Source: an uncultured Erythrobacter sp.
GTDB taxonomy: Bacteria > Pseudomonadota > Alphaproteobacteria > Sphingomonadales > Sphingomonadaceae
Length of the DNA: 23,377 nt
Assembly: GCA_913061345.1 (NCBI GenBank)
Contig: CAJXTZ010000038.1
Location: 1 to 23,377, forward strand
Reading direction: 5' to 3'
A program made the position numbers and the translations under genes. Below the pieces are notes generated by a model. It had not been told where the DNA came from and made no database searches. It saw only the letters and a program-made list of their open reading frames with translations. Of this stretch, positions 23,112-23,377 are shown piece by piece; within the stretch, counting starts at the first letter, position 1, and each line of letters opens with the position of its first letter.

Positions 23112-23377
23112 CTACCCGGCCAATGTTGCCAGTAGCGATTCGATTACCGCGTTTTCCTCGGCCACCAGGGCTTCGATCTCGCTGCGTATGACGCTGATCG
23201 ATTCGGTCGCCTGAGCCGATGTGGCGGCGTCCACGAAAATACGGTCCAGATCGGCAAGCGCGATCATTGCTTCGCTTCGCGTGCTTTCCAGATCAGCGAT
23301 CGCGACTTGTGCGACGGACCATTGCTCGCTGCCACGCGCGGCGCTGCGGGCGGTGCTTGCCAATGCGCGCGCCCTGG
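23112..23377 (-). CDS. Unrecognised helical protein, 3' end only
   Basis: The minus-strand frame is open from the right edge to a TAG at 23112, so only the C-terminal 87 residues or so are visible. They are alanine- and glutamate-rich and predicted helical: GSEQWSVAQVAIADLESTRS, then EAMIALADLDRIFVDAATSA, then SISVIRSEIEALVAEENAVI. Hydrophobic residues recur every three to four positions, as in a helical bundle or coiled coil. No membrane segment or catalytic motif is present. The sequence agrees with coding GC pattern and no competing frame looks real. The family is unknown to me, and the start lies outside the window. Confidence 0.65.
   Translation of the reverse strand, partial: RARALASTARSAARGSEQWSVAQVAIADLESTRSEAMIALADLDRIFVDAATSAQATESISVIRSEIEALVAEENAVIESLLATLAG

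Overview
The window reads as chromosomal core-genome DNA of an alphaproteobacterium, most likely Sphingomonadales and probably Erythrobacteraceae. This rests on GC-rich sequence, tightly overlapping genes, the cytochrome aa3 oxidase order ctaC-ctaD-ctaB-coxF-ctaG-ctaE-DUF983-surf1-thrC, and on protein forms I associate with sphingomonads (a short siroheme protein with an eroded tail, a mini Rossmann protein after folB). The genus is inference. I saw no tRNA, rRNA, CRISPR array, IS element, phage gene or plasmid feature, and no stretch over 300 bases lacks a gene.

Layout. (1) Positions 1-3509, plus strand: the 3' part of argH, a small lipoprotein, lysA and a precorrin-2 dehydrogenase-like gene. 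The last two junctions are ATGA, a 14-bp gap and TGATG, so this is one operon. (2) Positions 3550-10012, minus strand, read from right to left: pyrE, a serine beta-lactamase-like lipoprotein, pdxJ, acpS, lepB, an AI-2E-type permease, a DUF3089 alpha/beta hydrolase and ruvX. All gaps are 36 bp or less and four junctions overlap. (3) Positions 10013-10212: a 200-bp divergent intergenic region with a good candidate promoter for ctaC. (4) Positions 10213-16771, plus strand: the aa3 oxidase operon. It carries structural subunits II, I and III, heme o synthase, the Cox11 copper chaperone, Surf1, and a 41-residue CoxF-like membrane protein at 14060-14185. (5) Positions 16833-19144: thrC and an RlmI-type SAM methyltransferase, coupled by TGATG. 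(6) Positions 19148-19930, minus strand: a DUF1499 membrane protein. (7) Positions 20088-22489: folB, a mini Rossmann protein, moaA, moaD and moaE, a pterin and molybdopterin cluster. (8) Positions 22555-22980: an unrecognised 141-residue membrane protein followed by a strong terminator. (9) The right edge holds the 3' end of an unrecognised minus-strand gene.

Functionally this is housekeeping: arginine, lysine and threonine synthesis, pyrimidine, PLP, folate, siroheme and molybdenum cofactors, protein export, and terminal respiration with its assembly factors. I found no classical novel defence or mobile system. The most interesting signals are at fine scale. The cox operon carries strong hairpins at three module boundaries: the ctaC leader, between ctaD and ctaB, and a terminator-shaped hairpin inside the first codons of the DUF983 gene. 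Together they suggest graded expression of structural versus assembly genes. Two proteins look like eroded relatives of larger enzymes: a SUMT remnant on the siroheme protein and an SDR remnant between folB and moaA. The DUF3089 gene appears to need a CTG start codon.
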